A stretch of DNA of 64,000 nucleotides, taken from Trochalopteron elliotii. Lineage: Eukaryota > Chordata > Aves > Passeriformes > Leiothrichidae. Below the pieces are notes generated by a model. That model saw only the letters and a list, made by a program, of their open reading frames with translations. It was not told the DNA's origin and did no database searches. The translations under genes and the position numbers were made by a program. The stretch covers positions 1,104,315-1,168,314 of the forward strand of contig JANPWX010000211.1 in the NCBI GenBank assembly GCA_024734555.1, in the 5' to 3' direction. Below, in pieces: positions 62,870 through 64,000 of this stretch; position 1 is the stretch's first letter, and each line of letters starts with the position of its first letter.

Positions 62870-63492
62870 GGGACAGCCCTGCCCGGCCCAGGTGCCCGGC
62901 AGGTACCTGCCCTCCATCCCCTCTGCTGCTCGGGGGACAGCCGGGGCTGCAGGGCAGCCAGGCCCCCTTAGCACCTCAGGGAGGAAGGAAGGACAGTCCC
63001 TGACCACAGCACGTCCCCCGAGGGAGCGGGCAGGGGGCAAGGAAGGGACAACTCCCGCCTGCAGCCCGGTCAAATTCCCCCGTCCCGTGGCCACCGGCTG
63101 CCCCGGAGCCCTCCCTGGCGGGGCCGGGGGCTGCTGACCATTTCTCTGCTGGTGATTAGATTGTTCACGGCTCTCAGGTTTGTTTGAAAAAGGCCCTTTG
63201 TTCGGCGGCGCTTTCCCACGTCCCCCGTCCGCTCGGCAGTCGCGTGTCCCGGGCCAGGGAGGAGCCCCGGCCGCCGCTCCCCGCGGAAAGTTTTCTTCGG
63301 AGCAAGAGACATCTGCGCCGGAGGGAACCTGCCAACATCTGCCACACTTTTCCCCTTTTCAAGAGCCTTTCTTTCCCTCTTAAAAACTGCAGGAACAGAT
63401 GTTAAAAGTTGTTTTCTTTCTCCGGGGTGTGAAATGTAGACAAATAGCAAAAAAAGAAAACTCTAAGCGGCGCTCACCCCTTTCTCTTTCCC

Positions 63493-63518
63493 TTTTTTTT
63501 TTTTTTTTTTTTTTTTTT
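63493..63518 (+). repeat. Poly(T) run of 26
   Basis: 26 consecutive T, preceded by CTTTCTCTTTCCC. Confidence 0.9.
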
Positions 63519-63631
63519 GGAAAGCCCAGGAAAAAAAGGGAGGCTTTGTTTACAGAGGAGAATCCCCTTTTCAGTGAAACCTGGCAGTGGCAACGCCAAA
63601 GGAAAGCGGGAATCCGCAGAAAGCTCCTGTA

Positions 63632-63645
63632 ATGCTCATTTGCAT
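63632..63645 (+). promoter_or_regulatory. Octamer (POU-factor) motif
   Basis: ATTTGCAT at 63638-63645 is a perfect octamer, preceded and overlapped by ATGCTCAT (63632-63639), giving a near-palindromic double POU-type site inside the CpG-rich block. Confidence 0.45.
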
Positions 63646-64000
63646 GGGGCTGGTGGGTCCCTACAATCCCCGGCACAGATGTCAGCCTTGCCCAGAGCCA
63701 GCGCGGCTCTCCCGCCTGCACCCCCCGCCTCCCAAATAAAGGCCTTTGCCGTGACTGAGAGGTGTAAAATAACTGTTTACAGCCAAAGCTGCTCTTCTTT
63801 TTCACTGCGGCGCTGTCTTACAAATGAACCTTGAAATGAGCTCACCCGCAGCAGATGCCCGCGGGCAAGCCGAGGAGGGGGCTCAGATGCCCGGCGTGGG
63901 CTGGGCACGGGTTAGGGCTGGGCACCGGGGCCACCAGGCTGCCGTGGCCTCCCCTCCCAGCCCGGTGTCCCCTGGCCTCGTGGGACAGCCCCGGAGCTCG

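Larger units (their letters stand above)
62870..64000. promoter_or_regulatory. CpG-rich block at the right edge, possible promoter
   Basis: CpG density is high at 62870-63130, 63180-63330 and 63840-64000, with GC boxes and strings such as TTCGGCGGCGC. It is interrupted by a 26-base poly(T) run (63493-63518). No start codon or exon can be assigned. It could belong to a gene beyond the window. Confidence 0.45.

Noticed and set aside
1..64000. CRISPR array, tRNA or rRNA genes
   Set aside because: No spaced direct-repeat array was seen, and no cloverleaf-like tRNA or rRNA sequence was recognised. A GGTTTGAATCC string near 60075 resembles a tRNA T-arm but has no tRNA body around it.

Overview
The window is nuclear DNA from a vertebrate, almost certainly a bird. 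The evidence is a spliced gene with GT-AG introns, no operon structure, and several copies of the CR1 LINE family, including the CR1 3' end that is typical of avian genomes. Two stretches also look like remnants of endogenous retroviral LTRs. I cannot name the species.

One protein-coding gene can be supported with confidence: CAB39 (MO25-alpha), on the minus strand. Its eight coding exons lie between 31911 (ATG) and 13947 (stop). Spliced together they give an uninterrupted 341-codon frame, the full length known for this protein. The first coding exon also carries 43 bases of 5' UTR. The 3' UTR runs to a canonical AATAAA near 11535, followed by a GU-rich element. The first, non-coding exon and the promoter are expected in the CpG-rich block at about 51890-52560, much of which is hidden by a 399-base run of N (52078-52476). 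The CAB39 product is a scaffold that binds STRAD and LKB1 and also activates several STE20-family kinases.

Layout. 1-11510 is sequence downstream of CAB39 with a G4-type tract (4360-4393), one minus-strand CR1 (9701-9975) and a weak candidate pair of exons (11092-11150 and 10563-10662). 11518-31954 is the 3' UTR and coding part of CAB39. 31955 to about 51890 is its long first intron, which contains a 60-bp tandem duplication, a CR1 copy (42570-43857) with a hairpin-forming minisatellite expanded inside it, and a 30-bp duplication next to a single N. 51890-52560 is the CpG island with the assembly gap. 52539-53120 is a CR1 whose 3' terminus is tandemly duplicated. 53121-64000 lies upstream of CAB39 and has no recognisable gene. 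It does hold a 1.65-kb inverted repeat with closely matching arms of about 225 bp (55173-55399 and 56607-56828), two LTR-like stretches in opposite orientations (about 59380-59970 and 60200-60690), and a second CpG-rich block at the right edge with an octamer motif.

I found no unknown multi-gene system. The most unusual structures are the large inverted repeat and the minisatellite that appears to have grown out of CR1 sequence.
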